Assembly (NCBI RefSeq): GCF_000236905.1
Contig: NC_016522.1
Span: 62,001-126,000, forward strand
Reading direction: 5' to 3'
DNA from: Tetrapisispora phaffii CBS 4417
Taxonomy: Eukaryota; Ascomycota; Saccharomycetes; Saccharomycetales; Saccharomycetaceae
DNA length: 64,000 bases
Numbering within the stretch: position 1 is the first letter of the stretch; the number at the start of each line of letters is the position of its first letter. The translations under genes and the position numbers were made by a program. Below, in pieces: positions 38,765 through 48,866 of this stretch. The notes under the pieces are model-generated. The model saw nothing but the letters and a program-made list of their open reading frames with translations. It was not told where the DNA came from and ran no database searches.

Positions 38765-39811
38765 ATGTTTAAACCATTAACGCTTTTGTCAAGAATTATC
38801 AAATACAAGTACCGAAGCCCATACCCTATACAATCAATTTCCCCTCCACATAGACGATCGGTAGTTTTGATTATATTATTCATTGGCCAAAGAGGTGAAT
38901 TGAGAGTATTATTAACTAAGAGATCTAGAGGTTTAAGGAGTTTTTCTGGACATGTGTCCTTTCCTGGTGGGAAAGCTGATGACACCGACCAAAGTTTTAT
39001 AGATACAGGGAGACGTGAGGTAGAAGAAGAAATAGGAATACCGCAAGATGACGAGCTCCTCAATAAAGAATATTTATTGAGTTTAGAACAATTAAATGTA
39101 AACTTGCCATGTTATTTATCAACTACCTTTTTAAGTGTAAAACCACTGGTATTTTTTTTATACAATAGCAATTTAAGAGATGAAAATTTATTGAAATATT
39201 CAACCCCTATAGATGGTTCAAAATTCAAGGCTAAATTAAATCCTGGGGAAACTTCATCCATTTTTTCTATTCCGTTATCTGATTTGACATATTTTATGTT
39301 CTATGACTCCTATGATCATTTGACTAATAAGTATAAACCTGAATATACTAAACGAACGAAAATTACAAAAGCTTGGGGTGGCCTTAGATGGAACGTCTCC
39401 CACTATTATTATCCTACATTAAATGCACAGGATGAAAGTTGGCTGAATAATGTCTTAGATATGAGTTCTGATGAGGAAAAATTGGGTAATTCAGATGATA
39501 ATTTGACTTACAAAGATGTCTGGGGGCTAACTGCAAAAATTTTATACGATCTGTCTAGAATAGCTCATGGTTACATTTCAAATAACACAGATGATAAACA
39601 GAATCCCTCTTTAAATATTAAAATTGGAGATGAAGATTTAATTTATGCATTACACGAGTTTGGTAAACAAATGCAATCAAAAAGTAGGACTGATTGGGAA
39701 CTTGCTATGTTGAAAGGCTCAAAAACAACTAATTATTCGGATGTTTTACCTAAATTTTGTTTAGAAAAACTAGAAGCACCGTCAGACTATGAAAGTGGTG
39801 ATCAGCACTAA
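38765..39811 (+). CDS. PCD1: Pcd1-type Nudix coenzyme A diphosphatase
   Basis: Called from the first ATG (38765): 348 residues against 340 in S. cerevisiae Pcd1 (YLR151C). The Nudix region (about 25-110 of the called protein) has VSFPGGKADDTD and RREVEEEIGIP, the metal-binding Nudix helix. The adjoining LTKRSRGLRSFSGHVSFPGG is the signature of the CoA-pyrophosphatase subgroup. The enzyme splits CoA and oxidised nucleotide derivatives, and in S. cerevisiae acts in peroxisomes. The C-terminus (GDQH) is not a PTS1 signal, so any peroxisomal import would use another route. It converges with the STM1-like gene, as in S. cerevisiae YLR150W/YLR151C. Confidence 0.93.
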   Translation: MFKPLTLLSRIIKYKYRSPYPIQSISPPHRRSVVLIILFIGQRGELRVLLTKRSRGLRSFSGHVSFPGGKADDTDQSFIDTGRREVEEEIGIPQDDELLNKEYLLSLEQLNVNLPCYLSTTFLSVKPLVFFLYNSNLRDENLLKYSTPIDGSKFKAKLNPGETSSIFSIPLSDLTYFMFYDSYDHLTNKYKPEYTKRTKITKAWGGLRWNVSHYYYPTLNAQDESWLNNVLDMSSDEEKLGNSDDNLTYKDVWGLTAKILYDLSRIAHGYISNNTDDKQNPSLNIKIGDEDLIYALHEFGKQMQSKSRTDWELAMLKGSKTTNYSDVLPKFCLEKLEAPSDYESGDQH

Positions 39812-39948
39812 TATATGAATACATACAATATTATTAAAGAACGCATGTGAATACGAGAACATTAAAAGAATCAACTAATAACGCCGAATATATAACTGTA
39901 TATAACAAAGAGACAAGAGTTAAAAAAAACACGACGATTCATTCTTCA

Positions 39949-40773
39949 TTAAAGGGAAGGTAATTTTTCCAAATTTATGCCCTTCTTCTTGATGGCAAAG
40001 TTTTTAGTTGGAGTATTTGATGAGTTTAATGTTGTATCCCAACCTTCGTTTACAACATCTGTCCTTGGTGTTGTCATTTCTGATGCTTGGTAATTCAAAA
40101 ATTTCTTGTCATCCCTGAAGATATGATGGTGAGAAGTATACGATTTTGCATGTGTTGGATAACTCAATATCTCCGGCTCATTATCAATTATGAGCTCGTC
40201 ATCTAGTGAATTTATATTTTTGTTATTTATGCTTGGAACTTTGTTGATTCTGTTAAAATCATTTTGTTCCTCTAAATATTCCTGGAATGAGAGAGTTGTC
40301 ATTGGTAATGGAAAACTGGACACTTCAGGACCCCCGTCGAAGCCCATTCCTAAATCATTTTGTTTATCCTTTTTCACATCCTCTTCTGCATATTGTTCAA
40401 ATTCCCATTCGTTAAGATCATTTCCCCATCCATTGTTAATTTTTTTCATGGTATCGACCTTCCCTGTCCTCGAATGTTTATCAACCTTCTTCAGTTCTGT
40501 CTTGTACCTCACATTGTTAGATTTGATAGCCTGTTTTGGCACATGCTCTTCAACATTAGTGTATCTCCCAATATTTTTGTCTCTGTAGAAAGCCTCATTC
40601 CCACTGGCTGTTTTCTTTGGGATGCGAGTAGGAGGTAATTGTTCCTCTTTGGACTTTTTACTGGTTCTGTTATTTGTCTTGACAATTTCAATAGGAAGCT
40701 TGTCTGATTGAGTTTTATCTATGGACTCATTTTCAATGGAGTTTCCTAGCTTGTCGAATCTATCGTCACTCAT
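39949..40773 (-). CDS. STM1: Divergent Stm1-like ribosome-clamping protein
   Basis: This 274-residue basic, disordered protein shares the diagnostic Stm1 blocks: an N-terminal FDKLGN, a short SGNEAFYRDKNIGR segment, DKHSRTGKVDTMKKINNGWGND (the 40S-60S clamp region), LSFQEYLEEQNDFNRINKVPS, and a closing INLEKLPSL. Stm1 inserts into the mRNA channel of idle 80S ribosomes, preserving them during nutrient stress, and also affects telomeres and TORC1 signalling. The Arg/Gly-rich segment near the C-terminus of S. cerevisiae Stm1 is absent. Position opposite PCD1 and next to GID11 matches YLR150W. The relatively low identity suggests fast evolution or specialisation. Confidence 0.85.
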   Translation of the reverse strand: MSDDRFDKLGNSIENESIDKTQSDKLPIEIVKTNNRTSKKSKEEQLPPTRIPKKTASGNEAFYRDKNIGRYTNVEEHVPKQAIKSNNVRYKTELKKVDKHSRTGKVDTMKKINNGWGNDLNEWEFEQYAEEDVKKDKQNDLGMGFDGGPEVSSFPLPMTTLSFQEYLEEQNDFNRINKVPSINNKNINSLDDELIIDNEPEILSYPTHAKSYTSHHHIFRDDKKFLNYQASEMTTPRTDVVNEGWDTTLNSSNTPTKNFAIKKKGINLEKLPSL

Positions 40774-40945
40774 AATGCTGGTTTTTATTATTCAAGTTCG
40801 TGAGGTAATTATGTTTTTCCTTGCAATTAAGTTTATCTATTAAAGATATATCGACAATAAGGTATTTGACATAATTACTTAGAACATGAGATATATAGGC
40901 ACTAGATATTTATATGGTTGTAAAATTGATAAATCGAAGACCTAT

Positions 40946-40972
40946 TTTTTGAGGTCGTATGGACCTCAAAAA
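40946..40972. repeat. Perfect 11-bp inverted repeat with 5-nt loop
   Basis: Arms TTTTTGAGGTC (40946-40956) and GACCTCAAAAA (40962-40972) flank GTATG, upstream of the STM1-like gene. Confidence 0.75.
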
Positions 40973-41308
40973 TGTTAACAAACAATGAAATCCGCCTGCC
41001 ATTTTATGTGCTGACACCACTCTTTATTACTGACACTGGCCAGATTTGATTCTTTTTCTCTCACACCCTTCTTGCGCCGCAAATGTGCACTACTGAAATC
41101 AATTAATAAAGACATGAATTTAAAGGTAAAATATATGCAAAAACACACACATATTTATATATGTGTGTTATAAACTAAGGTAGGGGGAGCTTAAGACAAG
41201 TATATCATGGTAATAACAACGTTATCTCATTTACAGCGCTCCTGAGTCTTAAATAAATCGTTACACAACGAATATTACACTATGTGTTTTATGTGAGCAC
41301 ACATCTTG

Positions 41309-41361
41309 AATCACGTGACTCCTTTTATGATAACAGTCACGTGATTTCAATGATCCACGTG
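41309..41361. promoter_or_regulatory. Cluster of three CACGTG E-boxes
   Basis: CACGTG occurs at 41312, 41338 and 41356. The first two lie in mirrored 12-bp contexts (AATCACGTGACT and AGTCACGTGATT) and fit the Cbf1 consensus RTCACGTG. Cbf1, Pho4 and Tye7 are candidate binders; the target is STM1, STB3 or both. Confidence 0.6.
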
Positions 41362-41522
41362 AAAGGCACACGCTTGAAAAACAAAACATAACACAAAAGC
41401 TTACGCGGTATTGTTACTATATTTAAACAATAAAGGGACAACTAAGAGTTTCCCATTAATTAAATACTATATGACTAACACACGTTTCAACGGTAAGTCA
41501 TTCTAATCATTAACGGTATTAG

Positions 41523-41558
41523 ATATATATATATATATATATAAATATATATATATAT
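41523..41558. repeat. TA dinucleotide microsatellite
   Basis: Nearly uninterrupted TA repeat with one extra A, about 225 bp before STB3. Confidence 0.8.
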
Positions 41559-41780
41559 CACTTTCAAGAAACAATCGTATTGTTTATTTATCTGTTCTGT
41601 GGAATATATATATAATAATAAATAAAAGAGTTAGCGGGTTCTAGCCAATATTATCTGCTATAAATTATTTATTTTTAAGGGTAAACGAAACTATAAGAAC
41701 AAGTTCAAGAGAAGAAACAGATATTTTGTAACCGAAATAATCTGTAAAAGTTAGCAAACACATCTACATTTTTATTAGTT

Positions 41781-42935
41781 ATGAGTGATGCTTTGGAACA
41801 AACTAGCCCTGTCACACCTTTTGTTTCAGAGCTATTATTAGGACGTGGTCCACTGCAGATAAGGTTTATTAATACCTTCATTGCTAAAAAGTATCCAGTG
41901 TTTAATGAATACTCTAATTCAAAAAAGAGAAGGGTTCTAATGCAGATTTTAGAGAAAGGTGATTTTAGCAAGAGAATAGTATTCAAAAAGGTTGGGTGGG
42001 GAGAATGGTACGCAAAACAATTAGGAGATGTGAGCGAGAGCGAGTTTAATAGGATCAGAGATGAGGAAAATAAGAAATCAAACAGTATAACCGCATCAAG
42101 TCATCTTCTTTCACCTTCACCAACAGCGAAAGCTAAGAAATTGCAACAAAAACAGAAATCTGTGATGAATACGTTGTACATCGATGAAAATGCTATTGTT
42201 TCAGATGACGATGAAGACGAAAATATAATGAATTCTTCAGAAGATGAAAATCCTTATATTTATCACCATCGCAAGCCCTCTTTGAATTACGATATACTTT
42301 CGCAAAAATTGAAATCTTCAATAAAACCAAATAATTCACAAATTGTCTCAAAAAAGAACAGCAGGACCTGGAGTGCTACTGCTACCACCAATAGTAACTC
42401 TAAAAGTATTAGAAACAGAAGGAGAAGTAGTAATGTGATTGCTTATAACCCCAGTGCAACTAATAACAACCGCACCGAAAGCGATGTTGAAGACGTAGCC
42501 GAGCTGGCGCCAAATGAAAAGAGAGAAGCAAGAATGAGTATTTCTAAAGAATCTGGTATTAGATCGACTTTACTTTCACCTACTCCAGGATTGATAAATT
42601 TCAGCACCACTACAAATACATCAGTTCCAAATTCTATTTTTTCTATAAATTCACCCACTGTATCTAAGGAACAAATATCTGATACTGTTCCAAGACTAAA
42701 CGAACGTGTTGTATTAACACCTAAATCAGGTTCAGTTTCAGGTACAGATACAGATGAAGAAGACTGGGCGAACATTGGTGCAGAAACGTTAAGAAACACA
42801 TACTATACTCAACTGCATTCAAATGAAGCTAGTCCCAAACCAAATAATGAATTAGAGTTGGAGATCAAATCAAATGGTCAACGACTAAAGAATGATAGTG
42901 ATGCTGCTATACTACTAATGAGCTTAAAATCATAA
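41781..42935 (+). CDS. STB3: Stb3-type DNA-binding regulator of ribosome biogenesis genes
   Basis: This 384-residue protein has a conserved N-terminal domain (about 10-90), including VSELLLGRGPLQIRFIN, YSNSKKRRVLMQILEKGDFSKRIVFKKVGWGEWYAKQ. It is followed by a serine/asparagine-rich region and a conserved-looking tail (DEEDWANIGAETLR, then ending AILLMSLKS). S. cerevisiae Stb3 (513 residues) binds Sin3 and the RRPE element to repress ribosome-biogenesis genes when glucose is low. It lies near SEC7 in S. cerevisiae (YDR169C beside YDR170C), matching this block. It is shorter than its counterpart mainly in the low-complexity middle. Confidence 0.92.
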   Translation: MSDALEQTSPVTPFVSELLLGRGPLQIRFINTFIAKKYPVFNEYSNSKKRRVLMQILEKGDFSKRIVFKKVGWGEWYAKQLGDVSESEFNRIRDEENKKSNSITASSHLLSPSPTAKAKKLQQKQKSVMNTLYIDENAIVSDDDEDENIMNSSEDENPYIYHHRKPSLNYDILSQKLKSSIKPNNSQIVSKKNSRTWSATATTNSNSKSIRNRRRSSNVIAYNPSATNNNRTESDVEDVAELAPNEKREARMSISKESGIRSTLLSPTPGLINFSTTTNTSVPNSIFSINSPTVSKEQISDTVPRLNERVVLTPKSGSVSGTDTDEEDWANIGAETLRNTYYTQLHSNEASPKPNNELELEIKSNGQRLKNDSDAAILLMSLKS

Positions 42936-42964
42936 CGAAGCAAATCTTTTTTTTTTCGCCTTTG

Positions 42965-42982
42965 TCTCTCTCTCTCTCTCTC
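42965..42982. repeat. TC microsatellite
   Basis: Nine TC units directly after a T9 run, in the STB3 3' region. Confidence 0.8.
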
Positions 42983-43199
42983 GTTTCTTCATGCCACTAC
43001 ATTTTTGATTTCAATTTATAAATAAACCTAAATTTATATAAACGTATGGAATTAATCCGATTAACAAAAATGTAAATAAATGAACCCACTATTTCGGAAT
43101 CACCATTAAAACATAATCGTACTTCTGCCTTTGTCTTTGGCTGTTGTCCTATATAATCGGTATAGTATAGTTAACATTGGCTTGTTAATTTTGATTTAA

Positions 43200-43220
43200 A
43201 TATCACGTGATATGCACGTG
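43200..43220. promoter_or_regulatory. Two CACGTG boxes upstream of GID11
   Basis: ATATCACGTGATAT (43200-43213) is a fully palindromic E-box, followed by a second CACGTG at 43215-43220. Cbf1 or Tye7 are candidate binders. Confidence 0.55.
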
Positions 43221-43343
43221 ACACGAAATACTTCTTTTTTTTAAGGGAGCTGTTTTATTTTGGATTAATTATTTTTTAAGGGACAAGGGTCAAAGTGACA
43301 CCATTGTCGCTCGTTTTTTTTTAATTAAATCATTTTTTTGTGG

Positions 43344-43351
43344 TATAAAAG
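43344..43351 (+). promoter_or_regulatory. TATA box of GID11
   Basis: TATAAAAG, a consensus TATA box about 190 bp before the start codon, as expected for an inducible yeast gene. The function is inferred from position. Confidence 0.5.
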
Positions 43352-43538
43352 GAAGACACAATCTTTAATTCCCCTCATAGATATATTCCTCTTATTCATC
43401 GGCGGCTAAATTTTTTGAATTTGAATATACAAATTTATTACTAGTTTTTAATAAATAGGTTTTAGTATTTTATTAAACAAGGAGCACCGAATTAGGATAG
43501 TGTTATGAGAGTTTGTTTGGTGAATAGAACGGTGACTA

Positions 43539-45740
43539 ATGACAATAGAAAATCATAAATACCATTGGAATCCTACATTTAGGCATAGAGATCTGGAAAA
43601 GTACAAGAATAAAGATGAGGATTACATAGACTTTTATTTCAACAATACAGGGTATAATAAGATATATCAAAACTATTTATTGCCGAATATTAGGTTGTAC
43701 GATAACAAAATATCGATTAACCACTGGCAGTTGAGGGATTCAATCAAAGCAAGCTCAAATTATAAAGTTAACAACAACATATATTACATTTTTGACCATT
43801 CAATAAGGAAAATCAATTCCAAGGACACGAGTTTTGACACTGAGGATGCGGAAAAGGATTCCTTTACAAAGAGTTCTACAGTGGTTAATTTTAATTTTAA
43901 ACCGAGATGTTTTACTGAAAAGCAAGGTTTGATTGCCTGTGGTGGATTAATAGGACCAGATGACAGAGGATATCCGTCAAATTGGAATAATTCGGACAGA
44001 GAATCTCTTGGTGTCAATCACGCCGGCAACGGGGATGACACGGCTGCTGAGGCTGATATACCTTGTAAACCTGTGGAGGTTCTCAACGACAACGTCTTAA
44101 ATGACAATACAAATTATAGTAATCCTTCTTTATGGAAGGGGATAATACAGCTGCATGATACAAATACAAATATTTCACAATCTTTGGTTTTAGGACAATT
44201 TATCACAAACTGTGTAGCATTACTCCCAATCTCAAGCAACCAGTATGACATGTTTTCTTGTAACAATGACAATCATATGTACCAATGCAATATAAATAAT
44301 AGTAGAGTGGTTCTAACAAAGAGGTATTCTGATTTAAAATTTGCATTGAACTATGTTGCATTATCAAACGATTCAAGAACAATGGTTGTCTCTGGGGATA
44401 CAAATAAGTTTGCGATATACAGAAAGAACGAATTCGATAATCTATTTACTTTGAATTATGATACGCAACCAAGTTGGGGGAATTCTACCATAATAAAAAA
44501 TGAGAGAATACCAAGATATGCATTGCCGGATCACACAAGTAAACTAGATTTGGAAGATATGACAGCTTCAAATAACAGTAGCTGTGCAAATTTATCTTCG
44601 AACCTAAATGGAAGGCATATCTATGAAGCACCAAATTCTGATCATGGTTTTTATACCAGTTTTTCCAATAACGATTTACAATTTGCAACTATTTTTCAAA
44701 ATGGTGTTTGTTTGATCTATGATACTAGAAATATGTATAAACCGATGATTGAAATAAATTCAACAAGACCATATTCTCATAGTGGTTCATTTAGAGTTTG
44801 TAAGTATTCAAATTCCATCGATGATTTATTGTTCATTACAGAGCACCAAAGTAGAATCCATGTTGTTGACACAAGAAACTTTACAAATCATCAAGTTATC
44901 AGCATCCCATCTAAAGTCGAAACTACTAGTGCGGGCAATATATTTAGTGATGATAATAGTAATCCAAATGCAAGTGACCTACCCAATGATGTCACGACAG
45001 CAAGAACTGTTCCACTTGATAAATTGATTCCAAGCATAGCACCATACCCAGAGCTATGTAGCAAAACAACTAATGAGTATAATTCCTTACAAGAAAAAGG
45101 GCTCTATTTAATAAATCAAGACCCTCCTAATTACTCAAACAGAGATGATAATCAGATAAGAGATAGGAATAATATAAATCCCGATTTTATTTATGATTAT
45201 TACCACAATGAGTCAGAATTTGATAGCAGTGGCATTATAATGGAAAATGGCAATACTTCTAGAAATAGAAAAATCAAAAGTCATCATCCAGGAAGTGATC
45301 CTTATAATTTTGATTTTCGACTTCAAAGAATTAGAACTAATTCTTATGAAAACAACAACTGGAATAATTCACCTAATTCAAAAACTAGTTCTGTAAACAA
45401 TACTAATCAGTTACTTAATGATCAAAACAATAACTATCCATCTATGGGATCTAATAACCCCACAAGAGATGTTTATAACGCAAGTCAACTTTCGGGATTC
45501 CCATTATCTAGGAGAGGTGGAACTTCGCTGTGGTCAGCTTATACAGATGACTTCACAAGAGATACAATCACTAGCTATGTTACTTTAGAATCAGCGGACG
45601 AAAGCAATATATGTGGTTTAGACTGTATGCAAGATTCCAATGGGAATGACTCTTTGATAGTTGGTTACGATTATGGTTTACTCCAATGGAATATTAATTC
45701 ATGGGCAAGAAGAAGTTTCTCAAGTTATGAATTCACATAG
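43539..45740 (+). CDS. GID11: Gid11-type substrate receptor of the GID ubiquitin ligase
   Basis: This 733-residue protein (S. cerevisiae YLR149C/Gid11 has about 730) is recognised by its overall length, Asn-rich insertions and WD40-like repeats (for example YDMFSCNNDNHMYQCNIN, FATIFQNGVCLIYDTRNMYKP, DDLLFITEHQSRIHVVDTRNF). The C-terminus closes the propeller with SLIVGYDYGLLQWNIN. Gid11 links the GID E3 ligase to proteins with an N-terminal threonine. Its neighbours STM1-like (YLR150W) and PEP3 (YLR148W) confirm the assignment. It converges with PEP3. The long low-complexity insert (about residues 545-660) is typical of fast-evolving loops. Confidence 0.85.
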   Translation: MTIENHKYHWNPTFRHRDLEKYKNKDEDYIDFYFNNTGYNKIYQNYLLPNIRLYDNKISINHWQLRDSIKASSNYKVNNNIYYIFDHSIRKINSKDTSFDTEDAEKDSFTKSSTVVNFNFKPRCFTEKQGLIACGGLIGPDDRGYPSNWNNSDRESLGVNHAGNGDDTAAEADIPCKPVEVLNDNVLNDNTNYSNPSLWKGIIQLHDTNTNISQSLVLGQFITNCVALLPISSNQYDMFSCNNDNHMYQCNINNSRVVLTKRYSDLKFALNYVALSNDSRTMVVSGDTNKFAIYRKNEFDNLFTLNYDTQPSWGNSTIIKNERIPRYALPDHTSKLDLEDMTASNNSSCANLSSNLNGRHIYEAPNSDHGFYTSFSNNDLQFATIFQNGVCLIYDTRNMYKPMIEINSTRPYSHSGSFRVCKYSNSIDDLLFITEHQSRIHVVDTRNFTNHQVISIPSKVETTSAGNIFSDDNSNPNASDLPNDVTTARTVPLDKLIPSIAPYPELCSKTTNEYNSLQEKGLYLINQDPPNYSNRDDNQIRDRNNINPDFIYDYYHNESEFDSSGIIMENGNTSRNRKIKSHHPGSDPYNFDFRLQRIRTNSYENNNWNNSPNSKTSSVNNTNQLLNDQNNNYPSMGSNNPTRDVYNASQLSGFPLSRRGGTSLWSAYTDDFTRDTITSYVTLESADESNICGLDCMQDSNGNDSLIVGYDYGLLQWNINSWARRSFSSYEFT

Positions 45741-45935
45741 TAACATAATTAGAATAGTCTCTATTTATAGACGAATCAAATACAAAGACTTTCACAATAT
45801 ATTTCTTGTATTTTTTGAAGAGAGGAAGTATACCATTTTACAAATAACTTAGGTGAGTAACATTAATTGATATATAAATAACTAATGAATTACATGTTTT
45901 AATTATTTTTATTAGTAAAATATGGTATTTATTCG

Positions 45936-48866
45936 TTAAATAATCCACTTCATACTTTCTTCTGTATTATTCATATCCAGAACATATGATTCTATCTTAT
46001 TGATATTAATATCACTACACAAACAGCATTTAGTTGATAATAATTTATTCATTTCTTTGTTTAATGTCATTTTTCTTACTTTGTTATTTTCTCTATTGAG
46101 TTTTCTCTCAATATTCTCAATCTTACTCTTTAATATTATTTCATTCGAATCTAGTATGCTATCTTTGATACAACGTTCATGGAAATTATGTGAACATGGA
46201 AACACATAGAATCGTTGATCTTGCAATATTTTTTGGCACACATCACAACTAACTCCAGGTTCAAGAGTCATATATCTCTCTTGAAAATATTCCATATCTT
46301 GGAGTAATTCTTCTTTCATTATCATCGAAGACTTTATATTTTGTGTAATTTGAGACATTGATTTACCATGTAATTCTAAACTTTTGATAATTTGGTCTTT
46401 TAAGTTTGCAATAGTTGTGAACTCCTTGAAAAGTGGTAATAATTCCTTGATAGTTAAAATACCATTAGTTTCTCTTAATATATTGTTGATATTTGTTTTC
46501 AAATCATGATTGTTAGTTTCATCAAATAGAACTTTTTTGGCAATTTTTAGATAGAGCTTTTGACACAGTTTGTCATTACTACTAGTCTCTAGTTCTGTCA
46601 TATCATTTTCGGAGCCTATATTATTTACAACGTCCTTTGCAAATTCGATTAAATTATTCTCAAGTGCAAGGTTCACTGCTGCCTCATATAATTTCAACTT
46701 AGAATATAAATATATTGAGACAATAATTGTTTTAAATTTCAAACTTAGTCTTAAGACAAAATTAATATCAAATCTATTTTCATGTTCAGTCATAAAATTT
46801 ATAATGGTTTCCTGATAACTGTTATCTAAAATATCATCATTAAACGTAGAAATCATCATATAAATAGCGGTATTATAAACGATTGTTTTTGTAACGGTAT
46901 AATTTTTGATACACCACAATAAATACGTTAATGCATAGTTCTCCTTTTGTTGATTTGTAGTATTGTCTATAACAGGAGTTTTCATGTAATGTGAGTAATA
47001 TGTCAACAAGGAAGGGATTAATTTAACATAATCTATTTTATCAATTTTCATCCAAGTTTTGATCAAGGAATCAGGTATCTTTAAAAGTAATAGGGATGCA
47101 TGTTCATAAATTTGTTTAACATCAGTTATATTTAATAAACTTTTCTGAGCTTCATACCATTTTTCCTTTTTGATCCAATAATTCAAAATAAACTCAAAGT
47201 CTGATATTAACTTAGCATAGAACAGTAGTTCATCCTGCCTATTTTGAGATAATAATAGTTGTAATACTATTTTTTTATCCAATGAAAAAGCATATTCAGA
47301 CAGAAATGTGTTTAATTCTGACTTTATAATTTCCTTATCTTCTTTCAATTTTGTCAGCAACACAGAAGATTTTTCAGAAGCAATTTTTTCATCTACGATA
47401 TTAAGTTTCTTTAAATAAGTCCATAATATCCAACTTGTTAACAATAATTTTTGCGATTCTTTCGTTGATGGTATCTTTTTTAGTTTTACGGAAAGATACT
47501 CTTGCAGAGGATCAATGTCATCATCTGATTCTAAGAATTTCAAAGCAATAGAACCAAAGGAAGAATATGATGAATTTCCATAACTAGTTGCTGCATCAAA
47601 GAAATTTCCATTTTCAAACAAAAAGTCTCCTTTATTGTGCATTATCATATCTTTTTCCATATTATTGATATCTAGGAGACTTTGTGCCGTATTAAATTTG
47701 TTTTGTTTACAGAGAATTTTCCAGACAGAATGAGATTTATTGCTTATAGTTATCTCATATACATGCAAGTTCGAATAACACCAATATGTAGGTACCTCCT
47801 GAGAGTGATCTGCTGTTAATCCAATTATGTTTTCAGATTCGTTTAATAAAAGTTCTTCCTCATACACAATCTCATTAGTTAATCTGTTAATCACAGTAAT
47901 CAATGTGTCCCTCTGTAAAATTAAATAAAAATCTGTCATTATTATATCATTTATTATTTTTTGACGCTCAGTAAGTTCTACATTCAAAAACAAATTTGCA
48001 TCAAGTAGAATTTTTCTATTGGAATTAGTAAATGTTTTATATTCTTGGTCAATATCATCCCCAGTACGTCCAAAGACAACCCCATTAGCTGTGACCCAAG
48101 AAAATCTATCTTCGTAGGTTGAAAATTTATTTGTAGTATTAGCACTTAGTTTATCAAATTGCTCCTTTTCTTCAGGAACTTTCCTATTTTTTAAAGACCG
48201 TATTGGATTGTCAGAGTCAATATTACCCCAGTACATTATATTAGAATCTGATACAATAATGCATTCTATGTAAGGTTTATTTTTTTTATTGATGCCACAA
48301 TATACCATCAATTTGTTGATTAATTTTAAAACTGTTGTTACACTCAGATTAGAAAGTTTTAACAAATCACCATTTGGCACATCAACAAAAGATACATGAC
48401 CATCTTTGCTTCCACACAAAAAGGAAGCATCGTTACACCATTCGAGACTATTTATATCGTAATTATTTTTTGATAATGAAGCAACCTGAAATAGAAGAGC
48501 TCTCGTCGGTTTTTGATCATTTTCTTCCAGAAGTGTGTTTACATCGCATACATAATAATTTGAGAGGTTCGTTTTCAGAAACAATAAACTACCATTTGGA
48601 CTTAGCCATATCCTAATTAACAACTCTATAGGTTTTTTACCCCCGCCATTAAGTAATGGTATCGGATATTTATGGACTTTTGAAGGTTTATCTAGATCAA
48701 TGACAAATAAAATGCCGGATTGTAAAACAAAACACATGATATTCGACTTTACTTGAAGCGAACTAATATGGCTCTTGTCTAATTCATTTATAAAGCTTAA
48801 TCGTACTTCTTCTATATCGACTCCTAATTGGGATATATCAGCCTTATAATTTGGATCTGCCCCCAT
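45936..48866 (-). CDS. PEP3: Pep3/Vps18 subunit of the HOPS/CORVET tethering complexes
   Basis: Called from the ATG at 48864-48866: 976 residues (S. cerevisiae Pep3 has 918). An N-terminal beta-propeller (about 1-370, with DASFLCGSKDGHVSF) is followed by a long alpha-solenoid containing the clathrin heavy-chain-like repeat. A C-terminal RING-type zinc domain follows (about 865-935): CDVCQ, CSHNFHERC and CCLC supply the ligands. Pep3 is a core subunit of HOPS and CORVET, which tether membranes for fusion at the vacuole and endosome. It matches YLR148W in order and orientation between GID11 and SMD3. Confidence 0.95.
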   Translation of the reverse strand: MGADPNYKADISQLGVDIEEVRLSFINELDKSHISSLQVKSNIMCFVLQSGILFVIDLDKPSKVHKYPIPLLNGGGKKPIELLIRIWLSPNGSLLFLKTNLSNYYVCDVNTLLEENDQKPTRALLFQVASLSKNNYDINSLEWCNDASFLCGSKDGHVSFVDVPNGDLLKLSNLSVTTVLKLINKLMVYCGINKKNKPYIECIIVSDSNIMYWGNIDSDNPIRSLKNRKVPEEKEQFDKLSANTTNKFSTYEDRFSWVTANGVVFGRTGDDIDQEYKTFTNSNRKILLDANLFLNVELTERQKIINDIIMTDFYLILQRDTLITVINRLTNEIVYEEELLLNESENIIGLTADHSQEVPTYWCYSNLHVYEITISNKSHSVWKILCKQNKFNTAQSLLDINNMEKDMIMHNKGDFLFENGNFFDAATSYGNSSYSSFGSIALKFLESDDDIDPLQEYLSVKLKKIPSTKESQKLLLTSWILWTYLKKLNIVDEKIASEKSSVLLTKLKEDKEIIKSELNTFLSEYAFSLDKKIVLQLLLSQNRQDELLFYAKLISDFEFILNYWIKKEKWYEAQKSLLNITDVKQIYEHASLLLLKIPDSLIKTWMKIDKIDYVKLIPSLLTYYSHYMKTPVIDNTTNQQKENYALTYLLWCIKNYTVTKTIVYNTAIYMMISTFNDDILDNSYQETIINFMTEHENRFDINFVLRLSLKFKTIIVSIYLYSKLKLYEAAVNLALENNLIEFAKDVVNNIGSENDMTELETSSNDKLCQKLYLKIAKKVLFDETNNHDLKTNINNILRETNGILTIKELLPLFKEFTTIANLKDQIIKSLELHGKSMSQITQNIKSSMIMKEELLQDMEYFQERYMTLEPGVSCDVCQKILQDQRFYVFPCSHNFHERCIKDSILDSNEIILKSKIENIERKLNRENNKVRKMTLNKEMNKLLSTKCCLCSDININKIESYVLDMNNTEESMKWII

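Larger units (their letters stand above)
40774..41780. other. Divergent intergenic region, STM1-STB3
   Basis: About 1 kb containing an 11-bp inverted repeat (40946-40972), a CA/TG hairpin (about 41142-41169), three CACGTG boxes (41312-41361) and a TA microsatellite (about 41523-41558). No gene is seen. Confidence 0.6.
42936..43538. other. Intergenic region, STB3-GID11
   Basis: Contains a TC microsatellite just past STB3 (42965-42982), a pair of CACGTG boxes (43204 and 43215) and a TATAAAAG element (43344-43351) for GID11. Confidence 0.6.
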
